DNA of 64,000 nucleotides from Halorubrum persicum (lineage in GTDB: Archaea > Halobacteriota > Halobacteria > Halobacteriales > Haloferacaceae): NCBI RefSeq assembly GCF_002727125.1, contig NZ_NHOA01000017.1:37267-101266 (forward strand), written 5' to 3'. The stretch's first letter is position 1; each line of letters starts with the position of its first letter. A program made the position numbers and the translations under genes. Below are positions 24,883 through 32,987 of this stretch, piece after piece. Under the pieces are notes generated by a model. It ran no database searches, had not been told where the DNA came from, and saw only the letters and a program-made list of their open reading frames with translations.

Positions 24883-25884
24883 TCACGCCGGCGGGAGGTA
24901 GACGCTCTGTTCGCCGGCGATCTCCTCCAGATTGTTCCGGTGACGGTGGCTGAAGTAGCACTCGTAACTGCAGTATCCACAGATTGCGCCGGTATCGTAT
25001 TCGGCGACGTACGGGCCGCGGCGAGTTCGCCAGACGTTCGTCCCGCACTCGGTACAGGCGGCGTCCTCGAGATCGGCAGGACTCGGACCCTCGTACTCGA
25101 CGTTGAGCCCCTCTTTTTGCGGTGTCGTTTCGGGCCAGATTCCGTGGGCTCTCCAAAACTCACGGACGCGAGCGAGGCTGTGGCGCACCGTCTTTCGCAC
25201 GGTGACGTGGTCGGCGTCGCGACCGCTGTCGTCCCAGCCGTCGGCCGTCCAGAACTCACCGAACTGTGCGCCGTGATGCAGCCCGTTCCAGTCGACGCCG
25301 ATGATGTCGGCTGGTGGCTCGTCGGTGAGTGTCGGTCTGGTCAGCTGTCGAATGGCGTCGAGCTGCTTGGGCGGACTCCCGCCGAGGATGTGGACGCGCC
25401 GCCCTCTCCAATCGGCTGGGTCGGAGAACTCGTGGGCCAGGCGGTCGGCGTATCCTCGTGAATACCCGAGGACGAGGGTCTCGGGAATCGCGTCGATCAC
25501 CGCCCGCGACTTCGGAACGACGATGAGCTCGGCCTCTGGATAGCTCGCTTGTATCTCACGAGCCGCAGCGACGTGGGCGTCGACGTTGTCGATTTCGTCG
25601 ACGTCCCCGATGACCCCGACCTGAGGTTCGTACTCGAAGAAACGGTCGACGAACCGCTCCAGATCGGGATTCCGGAAATCGTTGTCGAGCATCCCAACGG
25701 GGAGGCTGAGGTTCTGATACTGCGTCTCCTGGTACCCACAGTCCTCGCGAAAGCCGGGAAGGAAGCCGAGGTCGACAGCGTCGACGACAAACGGCGCTCG
25801 ATGCAGAAACGCCACGTAGTCTGCCTGTCTGGCGGCGGCGATTTCGCGGGCGGTGCTGGCGCTGGAGCCCAGCTTGAGGGACAT
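24883..25884 (-). CDS. TGT-fold TIM-barrel protein with C-terminal zinc ribbon (DUF6610-like)
   Basis: A 333-residue protein. Alternating strands and helices (VGVIGDVDEIDNVDAHVAAA, AELIVVPKSRAVIDAIPETL, then VLGYSRGYADRLA, RRVHILGGSPPKQLDAIRQL and ADIIGVDWNGLHHGA) follow the TIM-barrel plan of tRNA-guanine transglycosylases. The C-terminus holds CTECGTNVW and CGYCSYECYFSHRHR, a zinc site. It may exchange a base in nucleic acid, but the catalytic aspartates cannot be assigned with certainty. It is a haloarchaeal plasmid family and part of the backbone cluster. Confidence 0.65.
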   Translation of the reverse strand: MSLKLGSSASTAREIAAARQADYVAFLHRAPFVVDAVDLGFLPGFREDCGYQETQYQNLSLPVGMLDNDFRNPDLERFVDRFFEYEPQVGVIGDVDEIDNVDAHVAAAREIQASYPEAELIVVPKSRAVIDAIPETLVLGYSRGYADRLAHEFSDPADWRGRRVHILGGSPPKQLDAIRQLTRPTLTDEPPADIIGVDWNGLHHGAQFGEFWTADGWDDSGRDADHVTVRKTVRHSLARVREFWRAHGIWPETTPQKEGLNVEYEGPSPADLEDAACTECGTNVWRTRRGPYVAEYDTGAICGYCSYECYFSHRHRNNLEEIAGEQSVYLPPA

Positions 25885-25913
25885 GATTAGGCTCGCGAGG
25901 CCGCTGCTGGCTG

Positions 25914-25942
25914 CCCCGCACCCTCTCAGGGGCCCGAAAAAC
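25914..25942 (-). promoter_or_regulatory. T-tract/hairpin leader element, TGT-fold gene
   Basis: TTTTTCGGGCCCC, loop TGAGAGGGTGC and closing GGGGC on the minus strand, 30 bases before the ATG at 25884. Confidence 0.7.
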
Positions 25943-25956
25943 CGAGACTCAGGCAG

Positions 25957-25998
25957 TTAACCAACAATAGGGAAACTCACGCGGAGTGTGTTGGTTAA
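25957..25998. repeat. TTAACCAACA inverted repeat, copy 4
   Basis: TTAACCAACA (25957-25966) and TGTTGGTTAA (25989-25998) with a 22-base spacer lie between two tandem minus-strand genes. Confidence 0.85.
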
Positions 25999-26007
25999 GA
26001 ATAGAGC

Positions 26008-26223
26008 TTATTCTTCGTTCTCACGCAGCTCTTCAGCCTTCCACTTGAGCCGGCGCAGAATCTGCGTTCGATTCTGGTGGGCGTTCTCGTAGGCAACACA
26101 CTCCTGGAGGGTTTCCATATCCGGAATCGTCGCGATCCCTGCCTTGATCAGGCGCGTGTTCGGTGCTTCAAGCCGCTTTTCTGGCGGGAATTCGTCATTT
26201 TCGGCGTCGTCTGTTCTCTCCAT
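26008..26223 (-). CDS. Small helical backbone protein
   Basis: A 71-residue charged protein starting at ATG 26221-26223 (MERTDDAENDEF). A GTG further up would lie inside the leader hairpin and is rejected. KRLEAPNTRLIKAGIATIPD followed by RRLKWKAEELRENEE suggests two helices. No family is recognised. It is the last backbone gene before the mercury block. Confidence 0.55.
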   Translation of the reverse strand: MERTDDAENDEFPPEKRLEAPNTRLIKAGIATIPDMETLQECVAYENAHQNRTQILRRLKWKAEELRENEE

Positions 26224-26228
26224 ATCGG

Positions 26229-26259
26229 TGCCCTCCACCCCTTGAGGGCCACAAAAACG
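26229..26259 (-). promoter_or_regulatory. T-tract/hairpin leader element, gene 26008-26223
   Basis: TTTTTGTGGCCCTC, loop AAGGGGTG and closing GAGGGC on the minus strand, ending only about 6 bases before the ATG. It is the tightest spacing in the family. Confidence 0.7.
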
Positions 26260-26401
26260 ACACTCTATACAGCGTCGCCAGGTCTTCCAACAAAGGGTGG
26301 CTGCCGAGCGATGATCCCTTGCTGGAATCCCGGATCAGAAAATCCTCTTCCCATGTGACTTCGAATCACTTTATATCGCTACCAGTGGCCATGAGCCGGT
26401 T

Positions 26402-27856
26402 TCATTCGATACAGCAGCTCATCGTTGACGTATCCCGCCGAAACGCCTGACAGGCGTGTTTGAACGCCTCACTGAATGTGGGGAACGGGTGGACGGTATC
26501 GATGATGTCGTCGACGGTGAGGCCGAACTTCACCGCCAGCGTCGCTTCCATGATCATGTCAGCGGCACGGGGGCCAACCATGTGGACGCCGACGATTTCG
26601 TCGGTCTCGTGGTGTTTGACGACCTGGACGAGGCCATCCGTGTTCTCGACGGCTTTCGCTCGCGGGACATCCGCCATCTGGACGGTTCGGCACGAACAGG
26701 TTCCGTGCTCGTCCATGTACTCCAGTTCGGTCGTCCCGACCGCGGCGACTTCCGGGCTGGTGAACACGACTGCTGGCACCGCGTCGTAATCGATGCTGAC
26801 GCCCTCGTCCCCGAAGGCGTTCTTGACGGCGTGATTGCCCTCCTTGGCGGCGACCGTCTCCAGTTCGGGTTCGCCGATCACGTCGCCCGCCGCGTAGATG
26901 TCGGGATTGGTCGTCTGGAAATGTTCGTCGACACGAATCGCACCATCGGATTCGGTCTCGACGCCGACTGCTTCCAAGCCGATGTCCTCGCTGTTGGGCT
27001 GGACGCCGGTCGCGACGAATAACGCCTCTGCGGTGAACGCTCGCTCCTCGCCCTCGATGACAGTCTCCACAGCGACGCCCTTCTGACCAGGGTCAGCACC
27101 ACTGTCGGTAGCCACATCCTGAACCTGCTGGAAGTCGTTACTGGTCACGACGTCGATTCCTTCCTCGCGGAAGGCTCGTTGCATCTCCCGGCCGAGTTGA
27201 CCTTCCATATCTGAGAGCACGTGACCGGAGCGCTGGAGAACCGTCACATCGACGCCGACACGGTGGAGGATCTGGCCCCACTCCAGCGCGATGTATCCGC
27301 CACCAAGCATCACGATGCTCTCGGGGAGGTCGCGCTCCTCGAGGATGGTCTCGCTCGTGTAGTAGTCAACGCCGCCGAGGCCGTCGATGGATGGCGCCCA
27401 CGGTGAACTTCCGGTCGCGACGAGCGCCTTCTCCCCAGTGATGCGTACGCCCTCGTCGTCGCAGTCGACGACCTCGATGGTTGTGTCGCCGACCAGCTGG
27501 CCGTAGCCCTCGTAGATGTCGGTCTCGAAATGCTCTGCGACGTCGACGTAGTTCTCCTGCCGGAACCGTTCGACGAGTTCGTCGGTGCCGTCGAGTGCGT
27601 CGGCCCAGTCGACAGTCGGTTCCTCAGGGTATCGAACGGCGTCGAAGGGGCTCTCCGACTCTGCAGCGCCGCTCTCGGCGACGGCGAGCAGATGCTTGCT
27701 CGGGACACAGCCGACGTTCACGCACGTCCCGCCGATGGGAAGGCCGGTGTTCACCATCGCAGTCGAGAGGTCCCGCCGGCTCGCTTCAGTGATCGCGGCG
27801 AAGGCTGCGGCGCCACCGCCGAGAATCACGAGATCATAGTCGGACGTCTGGGCCAT
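26402..27856 (-). CDS. merA: Mercuric reductase
   Basis: A 484-residue flavoprotein of the pyridine-nucleotide-disulfide oxidoreductase family. FAD binding is YDLVILGGGAAAFAAITEA. The redox disulfide is GGTCVNVGCVPSK. The NADPH site is IVMLGGGYIALEWGQIL, with DIYAAGDVIGEPEL as the second FAD contact. The C-terminus ends MSCCIE, the vicinal Cys pair that hands Hg(II) to the active site. It lacks an N-terminal HMA domain. It reduces Hg(II) to volatile Hg(0) in the cytoplasm. It diverges from an HxlR-type regulator and interrupts the backbone cluster, so it is probably cargo. Confidence 0.93.
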   Translation of the reverse strand: MAQTSDYDLVILGGGAAAFAAITEASRRDLSTAMVNTGLPIGGTCVNVGCVPSKHLLAVAESGAAESESPFDAVRYPEEPTVDWADALDGTDELVERFRQENYVDVAEHFETDIYEGYGQLVGDTTIEVVDCDDEGVRITGEKALVATGSSPWAPSIDGLGGVDYYTSETILEERDLPESIVMLGGGYIALEWGQILHRVGVDVTVLQRSGHVLSDMEGQLGREMQRAFREEGIDVVTSNDFQQVQDVATDSGADPGQKGVAVETVIEGEERAFTAEALFVATGVQPNSEDIGLEAVGVETESDGAIRVDEHFQTTNPDIYAAGDVIGEPELETVAAKEGNHAVKNAFGDEGVSIDYDAVPAVVFTSPEVAAVGTTELEYMDEHGTCSCRTVQMADVPRAKAVENTDGLVQVVKHHETDEIVGVHMVGPRAADMIMEATLAVKFGLTVDDIIDTVHPFPTFSEAFKHACQAFRRDTSTMSCCIE

Positions 27857-27934
27857 CTGTGTCTATACTTTACGACGGGAAGTTCTTATACTCCAGAGTC
27901 CAAAGCCATAGAGTAGGTTGGAGGCTACGAAGCT

Positions 27935-28288
27935 ATGGCAGATACTACTTCATCAGCGCCCGCGTGCGATGTCGAGGGGACGTGCTACTGTCCGCTCACA
28001 GGAGTTATCGACACGTTGAGCCGGAAATACGCGATGCAACTCGTCAGCATCATCGGCGCACACGACTCACTGCGGTTCGCGGAGATCGAGGAGCACCTCC
28101 CAACGGCGAGTACCTCGACAATCTCGAAACGCCTCGACGAATTTGAGGAGGCAGGGATCGTCTCACGGACGCAGTATAATGAAATCCCGCCGCGTGTCGA
28201 ATATGCGTTGACCGACGATGGCGACGAGGTTCGAACGCGACTGGAACCGTTACTCGAGTGGGCGACAGAAAATAGCGGAAATGCGTAA
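27935..28288 (+). CDS. HxlR-type winged-helix regulator beside merA
   Basis: A 117-residue protein. The HxlR signature runs from CYCPLTGVIDTLSRKYAMQL through LRFAEIEEHLPTASTSTISK to PPRVEYALTDDGDEV. The N-terminal CDVEGTCYC has three Cys, usable for Hg(II) sensing. It diverges from merA with a 78-base gap that holds both promoters, so it probably controls merA in place of a bacterial MerR. Control of merA is inferred from position. Confidence 0.8.
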   Translation: MADTTSSAPACDVEGTCYCPLTGVIDTLSRKYAMQLVSIIGAHDSLRFAEIEEHLPTASTSTISKRLDEFEEAGIVSRTQYNEIPPRVEYALTDDGDEVRTRLEPLLEWATENSGNA

Positions 28289-28342
28289 ACCAAGCCATTC
28301 CAAAAGAGGAACCAATTCTCCACGGACTCCCCTCAAGTCTGG

Positions 28343-28654
28343 TTAGGCCTCTGGGGATTCGAGTACTGTGAGATTCTGGACTGGGAAGGGATTCCTTTCT
28401 CCTGCGAACTCGTCCTCAGGGACGTAATGCCAGAGGTGGCCGTCTACCTGGTAGAGAAACGACTCGCCGCCTTCTGCTTCCACTCGTACTCGCTTCCCGA
28501 CATTATCGTCTTCTTCCCAGTCGATCACGGTCAACGGCTCGACGGGCCATTCAAAGAATTTGACCGAGTCACCAGACTCCAACTCTTCAAAAGTCTCTAT
28601 ATCCCCCTGCTGTGGCTCTCGCGCGTCGAGAGTCGGATTATGCTCAATAGACAT
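28343..28654 (-). CDS. Small acidic protein of unknown function
   Basis: A 103-residue protein, mostly beta by pattern: GDSVKFFEWPVEPLTVIDWE, KRVRVEAEGGESFLYQVDGH and NLTVLESPEA. It resembles small haloarchaeal barrel proteins. No family is recognised. It ends 54 bases after the HxlR stop (convergent) and has no leader element. Confidence 0.55.
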   Translation of the reverse strand: MSIEHNPTLDAREPQQGDIETFEELESGDSVKFFEWPVEPLTVIDWEEDDNVGKRVRVEAEGGESFLYQVDGHLWHYVPEDEFAGERNPFPVQNLTVLESPEA

Positions 28655-28751
28655 GGTCTCTGGGTACGCCCCTACTCACTTAATACTGTCAGCAGTGGAT
28701 TCCAGCCGCTAGAACGGAAGCACGCCTGGCGAGTCTTCTCTCCGACTGCTC

Positions 28752-29909
28752 TTAGCCCATCGCCTCTTGGAACCGCTCACGCAGCGCGTCCTCGCGTTCT
28801 TCGAACTGCTCGACTTTCTCCTGCAGGTCGTCGCTGACGCGCTCGATGCTCGCCAGCGCTCGTTCACCGGCCAGCGACGCCTGTGACCCGTCGTCACCGT
28901 CCGCCTCTAGCTGCTGCTCGTACGACTGCTCGACGCGCTCAATCGTGCCTTCCGGATTGAACAGGATGTCGTTGGCGATCCGAACGTACTGATCGAGGGA
29001 TGCCCCCTCTTTCCCCTGGAAGAAGTGGGTGAGAGCGTACGTCGCGCCGGAATGCAGCGTCCACATATCGATCTCGAACGGTGACGCGGCGTTGGCTTCT
29101 GCATCGCCGGCGGCACGCTCGGCCAGGTAGTCCGGGAAGCCCAGCAGGGTGTAGAACTCCGTGACGGTAAACGGGAGCTCCGAGAAATCGAGGTCGATGT
29201 CCTGGGCGTCCCGGATGAATTCGAAGAGGTCGTCGGCGACGAGCTCGACCTGTGCGAGGAGTTCCTCCCACCAGGTTCGGAAGTTCCGCACGTCGCCGAC
29301 GTGCTTGATGACTTCCTTATCGGTGAGCGAGCGCATCGTGTTCGAGCAGTAGCCATCCTGGGCGAACCCCTCCACGTAGACGGCGTGCTCGCCGAAGAAG
29401 TCGTAGCCCGACGTGACGCCCATCGTGATCGGGTCCGACCGGCCGGGCAGGCGCACCTCGAGGCCGTCGAACATGATGTCCATGTGGACCTCGCCGCCGC
29501 CCCGGTAGCGCCGAATCTCGCCGAACATCACCTCGCCCAGCGGGGTCCCGTCGATGGTCTCCTCGCGGAGGACCTCCTCTAGCGGCCCGTAGACGTCGAC
29601 CGGGTTGATGATCGAGTAGGAGTCAGTCGGGATGTGAAATAGTGACTCCGCCTCGGTGTTCCCATCCGCTTCTGCTTGCAAGCGCGACGGCTCGACGATG
29701 GCGTTGAATCGCTCCGTTTCAATCCATTCGTCGTTGTACGGGTTGCGATACGCGACCGCTGTATTGACTGCCTGCGGGAGGTTTCGAATCGCCTCACTGA
29801 AGCTGATTGGTTCGGGACCTCCGTGTTGATCGGCGTACCACTCGGGTAGTTCAGTCTCGGTTCGCCCATCGAGGCCTGCGAAGACCGTAGCTTCCTCTGG
29901 GTCTTTCAT
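28752..29909 (-). CDS. DUF932-like plasmid protein
   Basis: A 385-residue protein from ATG 29907-29909. DSYSIINPVDVYGPLEEVLR, then MDIMFDGLEV, VTSGYDFFGEHAVYVEGFAQ and GYCSNTMRSL follow the order of the phage/plasmid DUF932 family. The C-terminal 60 residues form a coiled coil (ASIERVSDDLQEKVEQFEER). Biochemical function is unknown; these proteins are common on mobile elements. A leader element precedes it. Confidence 0.65.
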   Translation of the reverse strand: MKDPEEATVFAGLDGRTETELPEWYADQHGGPEPISFSEAIRNLPQAVNTAVAYRNPYNDEWIETERFNAIVEPSRLQAEADGNTEAESLFHIPTDSYSIINPVDVYGPLEEVLREETIDGTPLGEVMFGEIRRYRGGGEVHMDIMFDGLEVRLPGRSDPITMGVTSGYDFFGEHAVYVEGFAQDGYCSNTMRSLTDKEVIKHVGDVRNFRTWWEELLAQVELVADDLFEFIRDAQDIDLDFSELPFTVTEFYTLLGFPDYLAERAAGDAEANAASPFEIDMWTLHSGATYALTHFFQGKEGASLDQYVRIANDILFNPEGTIERVEQSYEQQLEADGDDGSQASLAGERALASIERVSDDLQEKVEQFEEREDALRERFQEAMG

Positions 29910-29941
29910 AGCATCCTCCGAAGGCGCGAAGCGTTCTGATC

Positions 29942-29972
29942 TGCGCCTCCACCCATCGAGGCGCAAAAAACG
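29942..29972 (-). promoter_or_regulatory. T-tract/hairpin leader element, DUF932-like gene
   Basis: TTTTTTGCGCCTC, loop GATGGGT and closing GGAGGCGC on the minus strand: a near-perfect stem, 32 bases before the ATG. Confidence 0.75.
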
Positions 29973-29975
29973 ACG

Positions 29976-30245
29976 CTACGCCTGTCGACATTCGTGAATT
30001 TGGATTCGCTCTGGAAGCCCGACTTTCCCACAGAGCGGACACTCGACGAGTGGTGACGGCGGAAGATTCCGATACGTTGCAAGGGCTCCTCGGAGGTGGG
30101 TTATCGTTCCCGCCGACTCGGCGCTTGCGAGGGCACTAGTGAGGTGCCACCGGAGCCGTTCTCTGTTCGTGAGACCGTCTGTATTGGGCGTCGGGATAGA
30201 CTCGTCTGTCTCTCGCATTTGAATCACGAGGGGGTTACCCCTCAT
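29976..30245 (-). CDS. Small protein with C-terminal zinc finger
   Basis: An 89-residue protein. The ATG at 30243-30245 overlaps the stop of the HNH gene by 11 bases, implying coupled translation; a longer upstream frame is possible but less likely. The C-terminus CPLCGKVGLPERIQIHEC is a C2HC-type zinc finger. LTNRERLRWHLTSALASAES is helical. Function unknown; it probably works with the HNH protein. Confidence 0.6.
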   Translation of the reverse strand: MRGNPLVIQMRETDESIPTPNTDGLTNRERLRWHLTSALASAESAGTITHLRGALATYRNLPPSPLVECPLCGKVGLPERIQIHECRQA

Positions 30246-31059
30246 CCCCTCGTAGGGCGAGAGCAACGCCGTCCGGCCCACCTCGCTCTGGTGGCTGTGT
30301 GGCGTCGACAATCGTATCCAACCGCTGCGGGGCGACGGCTTCCCAGATGAGATGATGCTTCGAGCAGACCGTCACGAGATTCGAGACTCGATTCGCCTGT
30401 TCATGGTCAAACTGCCCGTCCGGGCCGACGAAGAACTTCCGCGGAATCAAATGGTGGACAGAGATGTCCTTTCCGACCTGCTCTTGATGATCCGCTTGAG
30501 TCATCTCACACCACGGCGTTTGGCACCGGAAGTCATCACGTTCCAATGCTTGCCGCCGTTGCTCCGGCCAATTTGGCCCGTACGGGATCTCTAAACGTTC
30601 TTGATAGGACCGTGGTTGTGAGAAGCCAGCTTCGGTGAGTGCCTCTTCCCACCCGCCAAACCGGTGGTCATACGTCCATCTGTGATACTTCCCAATCCGA
30701 TCCATCTCCCCGCTTGATGGTGGGCGACCGAGCTGCTCCGCAAGCCGGTCAATCTCGTCCACCAGGTCCTGATCGGTGAGTCGGAATTTCCGATTTGGAG
30801 CGTAGCCAGCCTCACGAAGCGCCTCGTTCCAACTCCCGAATTTATTCTGGCAGACGCGCTGGGAGTATTCTCCGTGCTCGCTCATCTCCTTTGCTGTCGG
30901 CGGTTTCCCTAATTTGTCTGCGACACGCCGAATATCGTCAAGGATTACGTCTGCGTCCGTTACGATCTGGTCGCGACGATGGACCGCGGTTACGTGGCCA
31001 CCCAACTCGTTGGAAGTCGCAAATGCCTCGCCACAGTAGTCACAGATGTGGTCGGTCAA
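30235..31059 (-). CDS. HNH endonuclease with zinc finger and homing-endonuclease repeats
   Basis: A 274-residue protein with a TTG start at 31057-31059 preceded by GGAGGTGA at about 31067-31074. An N-terminal C2H2 finger (CDYCGEAFATSNELGGHVTA, then VH) is followed by two DNA-reading repeats: LGKPPTAKEMSEHGEYSQR...FGSWNEALREAG and LGRPPSSGEMDRIGKYHRW...FGGWEEALTEAG. The HNH core is ISVHHLIPRKFFVG with CSKHHLIWEA and two more Cys (CQTPWC). It is a free-standing homing or restriction nuclease. The 155-base leader lacks a close hairpin, so it may be an insertion in the backbone. Confidence 0.8.
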   Translation of the reverse strand: MTDHICDYCGEAFATSNELGGHVTAVHRRDQIVTDADVILDDIRRVADKLGKPPTAKEMSEHGEYSQRVCQNKFGSWNEALREAGYAPNRKFRLTDQDLVDEIDRLAEQLGRPPSSGEMDRIGKYHRWTYDHRFGGWEEALTEAGFSQPRSYQERLEIPYGPNWPEQRRQALERDDFRCQTPWCEMTQADHQEQVGKDISVHHLIPRKFFVGPDGQFDHEQANRVSNLVTVCSKHHLIWEAVAPQRLDTIVDATQPPERGGPDGVALALRGDEG

Positions 31060-31209
31060 CGCTACGTCACCTCCCTCCGCGGTTCCCCCGTAATGGGTTA
31101 TAAACTCTCGACCCTATCCTCAACTCCTGCTTCCAGTTGGGGTTACAACGGAGCGATTCGTCTCGCTAGGGGTACTCTGAATCAGTCATAACTCGGTGAT
31201 GGGGAGTGA

Positions 31210-31241
31210 GTTCCCCCGCACCCCTCTCGGGGGAAATAAAC
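31210..31241 (-). promoter_or_regulatory. T-tract/hairpin leader element, probably orphaned
   Basis: TTTATTTCCCCC, loop GAGAGGGGTGC and closing GGGGGAA on the minus strand. The first ATG after it (31187-31189) opens only MTDSEYP and a stop; the HNH start is 150 bases away. The original gene seems to be lost. Confidence 0.65.
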
Positions 31242-31430
31242 ACTATCGACCCGAAATCGTACTTGAATCTCAGGGCCATCATATTCTGAGGTGTTTATGA
31301 AACTACCATCCACAAACTGGATTCAGTAAAACGCCCTCTATTCTCTTCGAGTTGAGGAAACAGCTGGTTAGAGGCCTACAACCGGTCTATGGTGGCAAAA
31401 TTCATATGTGCCCGAAAGTTAGCCACAATA

Positions 31431-32555
31431 ATGCCTACTGACGAAGTCCCTCCGGATTTATTGGAGCAAATGGGGACTGTGGCTTCTCTATGTGAGGAAG
31501 AAAATATACGTGTGAAAAGCTTGAGCTTCGGGAATTTTGCGTCTGAAGAGCTGATGGAAGAGTATGAATCTCTGAAATCAATCGTGGCTGACCACGAGGC
31601 CATTTCCAGAGTCAAAGTTGAGCGAGAATTGGCAAAGCAAATCGAGATTGATGAAACTAGAGAGTGTCGCTACTACCTTTGGGATATCGCTGTTGCACAA
31701 AAACGAGGGATTCTGAAAGAGACCTATCCCGAATTCACTGGTGGAAATTCTGGGGACTTAATCGAAGTCTCTCCCGAGGCTGATATGAATAAGAATAGCT
31801 TCGAATACAAGAATCACTATCTAATTCTTTGTTCCCGACTTTCCCAGAACTATCGCTTGGTTGGAAAACTGAACCAAGCCCGAGCAGAGGCTGTTAATCT
31901 CGCCGTTCCAATCACATATTCAAAAATCGGTCTACCAGACACTACTCGTCAATCGAAACTAGCCGCTCATTGGCGTGGCCCTGAAACTTTACAAGAGCTT
32001 CAAGATAGATCTGGGCACGAGTTCTTCATTCAGAAGGGGACTGAGAGCTATGATCACGGATTACAAGACCGAACTGAGTTCTATTTTGAAAAAAGAGATG
32101 GTAAGTGGCATCTGCAGATTGAGGAACTGATGCCGCGAACAGGAATCCGGCACTCATTACATACGAGTCTTGCTGATGAAATGTTGAAGTATTATACCCG
32201 ATATCTACATGCGATTGTAGATGAGGAGTGTGAGCGATGTTTCCACTTAGATGGGGCACTCCGTTCATATGGAACTCTTGATGATTTCATTGACCGTCAC
32301 GTAAACCGTGAATTGCGGAATCCAAACCCTCTGAAGAGAATGTCGAAGCGCCGGAAATTATTCAAAATAGACTCTCCTGAAGGTGCTTTATCTGACTTTG
32401 GAGAGGTTGCAGGCCTCTTCTTTAGGAACAACCCCCATGTACTGCGTTTCTTCGAGGGTGATTCAGAGTGGGCAGAGGAATTAGAGGAAAAAAGAGCGAG
32501 TCTGCTTGAATTTGGTCTGTCTACAGACCGAGTCCAAGACCAACTTAAAGTGTAG
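31431..32555 (+). CDS. AT-rich orphan protein of unknown function
   Basis: A 374-residue protein starting MPTDEVPPDLLEQM (ATG 31431-31433). Many codons end in A or T (gaa, aaa, aat, tct), unlike the GC-rich neighbours, which points to recent transfer. The N-terminal 90 residues are coiled (EYESLKSIVADHEAISRVKV). The centre has NYRLVGKLNQARAEAVNLAV and EFYFEKRDGKWHLQIEEL. CERCF near 275 is a possible metal site. No family is recognised. Its isolated position in the backbone, next to an Mrr nuclease, suggests defence cargo. Confidence 0.6.
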   Translation: MPTDEVPPDLLEQMGTVASLCEEENIRVKSLSFGNFASEELMEEYESLKSIVADHEAISRVKVERELAKQIEIDETRECRYYLWDIAVAQKRGILKETYPEFTGGNSGDLIEVSPEADMNKNSFEYKNHYLILCSRLSQNYRLVGKLNQARAEAVNLAVPITYSKIGLPDTTRQSKLAAHWRGPETLQELQDRSGHEFFIQKGTESYDHGLQDRTEFYFEKRDGKWHLQIEELMPRTGIRHSLHTSLADEMLKYYTRYLHAIVDEECERCFHLDGALRSYGTLDDFIDRHVNRELRNPNPLKRMSKRRKLFKIDSPEGALSDFGEVAGLFFRNNPHVLRFFEGDSEWAEELEEKRASLLEFGLSTDRVQDQLKV

Positions 32556-32648
32556 TACTTTTAGTGGATTCTTCGTTCTATATCTGAGTGTGATCTGGCA
32601 TGAAGCAATCTCTACTGACTAATCAACCATCTCGTCTGGAGAACTCCT

Positions 32649-32870
32649 CTAGAACTTTCCTCTCGTAACTCGATTTGAGTAGTCTCTCGAACTGTGGTTG
32701 ACCAGGTCCAGACTGCGCTCGAGGGAGAGTCGCCGATGCTCCGAGAGGTTCAGCACGACGGCTTGGCCGTCGACGCGGAAGCCGACGTACTCGACTGTGT
32801 CTCGGTGGGACTGACCGGGCGATGCGACTGGAACCGATTCCGAACTGGCCATAGGTACATTTCCGTTCAT
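32649..32870 (-). CDS. Small haloarchaeal backbone protein
   Basis: A 73-residue protein from ATG 32868-32870 (MNGNVPMASSESVPVASPGQ). VEYVGFRVDGQAVVLNLSEH followed by RRLSLERSLDLVNHSS is a compact beta-alpha unit. It is recognisable because a T-tract/hairpin element (32892-32928) ends 22 bases upstream, as for other backbone genes. Function unknown. Confidence 0.65.
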   Translation of the reverse strand: MNGNVPMASSESVPVASPGQSHRDTVEYVGFRVDGQAVVLNLSEHRRLSLERSLDLVNHSSRDYSNRVTRGKF

Positions 32871-32891
32871 CGTTGCTCGCGGGCGGTTCGG

Positions 32892-32928
32892 TGACCCCCG
32901 CACCCCTCTCAGGGGTTCCACAAACAGG
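32892..32928 (-). promoter_or_regulatory. T-tract/hairpin leader element, gene 32649-32870
   Basis: TGTTTGTGGAACCCC, loop TGAGAGGGGTGC and closing GGGGGTC on the minus strand, 22 bases before the ATG at 32870. Confidence 0.7.
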
Positions 32929-32987
32929 ACGGCGTAGCGTTCGGCAACGTATTTGGCAGTTGCAACGTACTGTCCACATAATTGAGG

